From positions 13,578,001 through 13,642,000 of the forward strand of contig NC_067205.1 in the NCBI RefSeq assembly GCF_026262505.1: a stretch of DNA of 64,000 bases, written 5' to 3'. Below the pieces are notes generated by a model. That model saw only the letters and a program-made list of their open reading frames with translations, was not told the DNA's origin and did not search any database. The first letter of the stretch is position 1. Each line of letters starts with the position of its first letter. Source of the DNA: Trichomonas vaginalis G3 (taxonomy: Eukaryota > Parabasalia > Trichomonadida > Trichomonadidae). The position numbers were made by a program, and so were the translations under genes. Shown here piece after piece: positions 62,704 through 64,000 of this stretch.

Positions 62704-63576
62704 ATGGAATCAAAGATTATTGTGATCACAGGTGCATCAGATGGAATTGGAAAGTATACAGCTTTGCAATTAGCAAAACAAGGTCATACAATCATTATCC
62801 ATGGAAGAAGTCCAGAAAAGACGAAAGCTGCTTCAGAAGAAATCATCAACGAGACAGGAAACAAGAATGTTAAATACTATCTTGCAGACTTCCTCGACTT
62901 CACATCAATCAAAGAATTTGCCGAAACTCTTAAACGCGAGTATGATCATATTGATGTTCTCATCAACAATGCTGGTGCTCAATTTGGATAAGATCGTCAA
63001 GAAACATCAGCAGGTCATGAAAAAACGATGATGGTAAATGTTTACGCTCCATTCCTTTTGACACATTTACTTTTACCTTTACTTCAAAAGTCTCAATCAG
63101 CGAGGGTTGTAACTGTTTCTTCTGACTCTCACAAAATGGGAGGAGTTCTAATTTATGATGATTTTGACCTTAAAAATAACTACTCTCTTACTAGATCATA
63201 TGGATTGTCAAAATTATATGTGATATGGATCATGAGACATTTCATCAAATTTACTGAAAGCAAAGGCATTAAGAACATTACTTTTAATTGTGTACATCCA
63301 GGATCAACCATGTCAAATCTAGGAAGAGAATCCACAAAATATTGGTTGTTCAAGATTGTTGCTTTTCTTTGGATTCCAATGATGAATTCGATGGAAGATG
63401 CAGCTAGGCCAAGTATAACCTGTGCAACATATAAAGAACTTGAAGGTGTTACAGGAAAATACTTTGGTCCAAAAGGAGAAGAGAAACCATCTGAAAAATA
63501 CTATACAGAAGAAGGTGAACAGAAAATATGGGACTATTGCACTAGAATTACAACTGAATTTTTACAAAATTATTAA
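62704..63576 (+). CDS. Short-chain dehydrogenase/reductase (retinol-dehydrogenase-like) with an in-frame TAA
   Basis: Start at ATG 62704 (MESKIIVITGASDGIGK), just after an Inr-like motif; a frame extension upstream has no ATG. Classical SDR motifs are all present: TGASDGIG cofactor site (residues ~8-15), D of YLADFLDF, NNAGA (~90), the catalytic VTVSSDS, YGLSK (YxxxK) and HPGSTMS. It would oxidise or reduce a small hydroxyl/carbonyl substrate using NAD(P)H. Length (~290) is normal. A TAA at 62989-62991 interrupts right after NNAGAQFG, and the same frame resumes at once (DRQETSAGHEKTMMVNVYAP). Everything after it is well preserved, so this is a single, recent lesion, an error or recoding. Confidence 0.85.
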
Positions 63577-64000
63577 ATGATTTCATCTTTTATTAATAAA
63601 TTAACAGTTATTAATTTTTATGCTTATTTAATAGAAATTTTCCAATATTAAGCATTAAATGACTTAATAAAAAAGAAATAATTTTCATAAATTGTAATTT
63701 GTTGCATCAAAAAACTATTGGAATAGTGTATTAGCTGGTTTTGTGAAAACAAATGAATAATACACAATGAAAAGCAATTTTATTAAATTTAATTTCATTA
63801 AAAATATGCAATTTAAAATGGAATTTTGTTAAATGTATTTATTATTCAATTGCGCAGATAAATTATATGGTTTAAGTCTCCCGAAAAATCATATTCAAAT
63901 TTGATTTACGATAATTCTCAGAAAAATTGAGAAGAATGGGTAGAAAAATTTTAGTGAAATATTTTGAGAGAAATAGAAAATTATGTCATTTATCACAAGT
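63577..64000. other. AT-rich 3' flank
   Basis: No gene or repeat recognised up to the end of the window. Confidence 0.5.

Overview
The window looks like nuclear DNA of a parabasalid protist (a trichomonad such as Trichomonas or Tritrichomonas). It is strongly AT-rich with long gene-poor spacers and almost intronless genes using the standard code. It carries family markers of that group: a BspA-like leucine-rich-repeat surface protein, a class III nucleotide cyclase of the large trichomonad family, a glycine-rich/Ig-like surface protein family, a giant CFAP47-like flagellar protein, and TCA-type initiator motifs just upstream of several ATGs. I cannot fix the species from the sequence alone.

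Layout. 1-888 is the 3' part of a cyclase gene. 889-5845 is a gene-poor spacer. 5858-7942 encodes a DDE transposase-like domain fused to a USP-type ubiquitin hydrolase domain, with one in-frame stop near the end. 8147-32618 is a virus-like element of about 24.5 kb bounded by inverted terminal repeats (Polinton/Maverick or Polinton-like virus). It holds a Dam-like methyltransferase, a retrovirus-type integrase, an SF3 (D5-like) helicase, an A32-type packaging ATPase, KilA-N and T5orf172 regulators, a phage-type tail-collar/fibre protein and capsid candidates. I treat it as a fossil: it is broken, with roughly two to three dozen breaks, although its terminal repeats are almost identical and so the insertion looks young. 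32619-64000 is host sequence again: a small unknown gene, a BAHD/condensation-like acyltransferase, two beta-helix-like surface paralogs, a Gly-rich/Ig-like protein, the CFAP47-like gene (2770 codons), a glycosyltransferase-like protein, a possible RapGAP-like protein, a second Ig-module protein, the BspA-like gene and a short-chain dehydrogenase.

Within the element, genes fall into two promoter classes. Structural and integration genes have a T-tract plus ATCTA/ACTGA-like box 10-20 bases before the ATG. The KilA-N/T5orf172 regulators share a quite different leader. The regulator block (16.4-20.3 kb) is framed by a mirrored arrangement of GATC-centred palindromes and 25-bp minisatellites, the most striking architecture in the window.

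An unusual share of the host genes carry one lesion (in-frame stop, one frame change or missing start codon). This could reflect real decay, residual assembly error or recoding. The two items I rate highest are the transposase-USP fusion and the mirrored palindrome/minisatellite block of the element.
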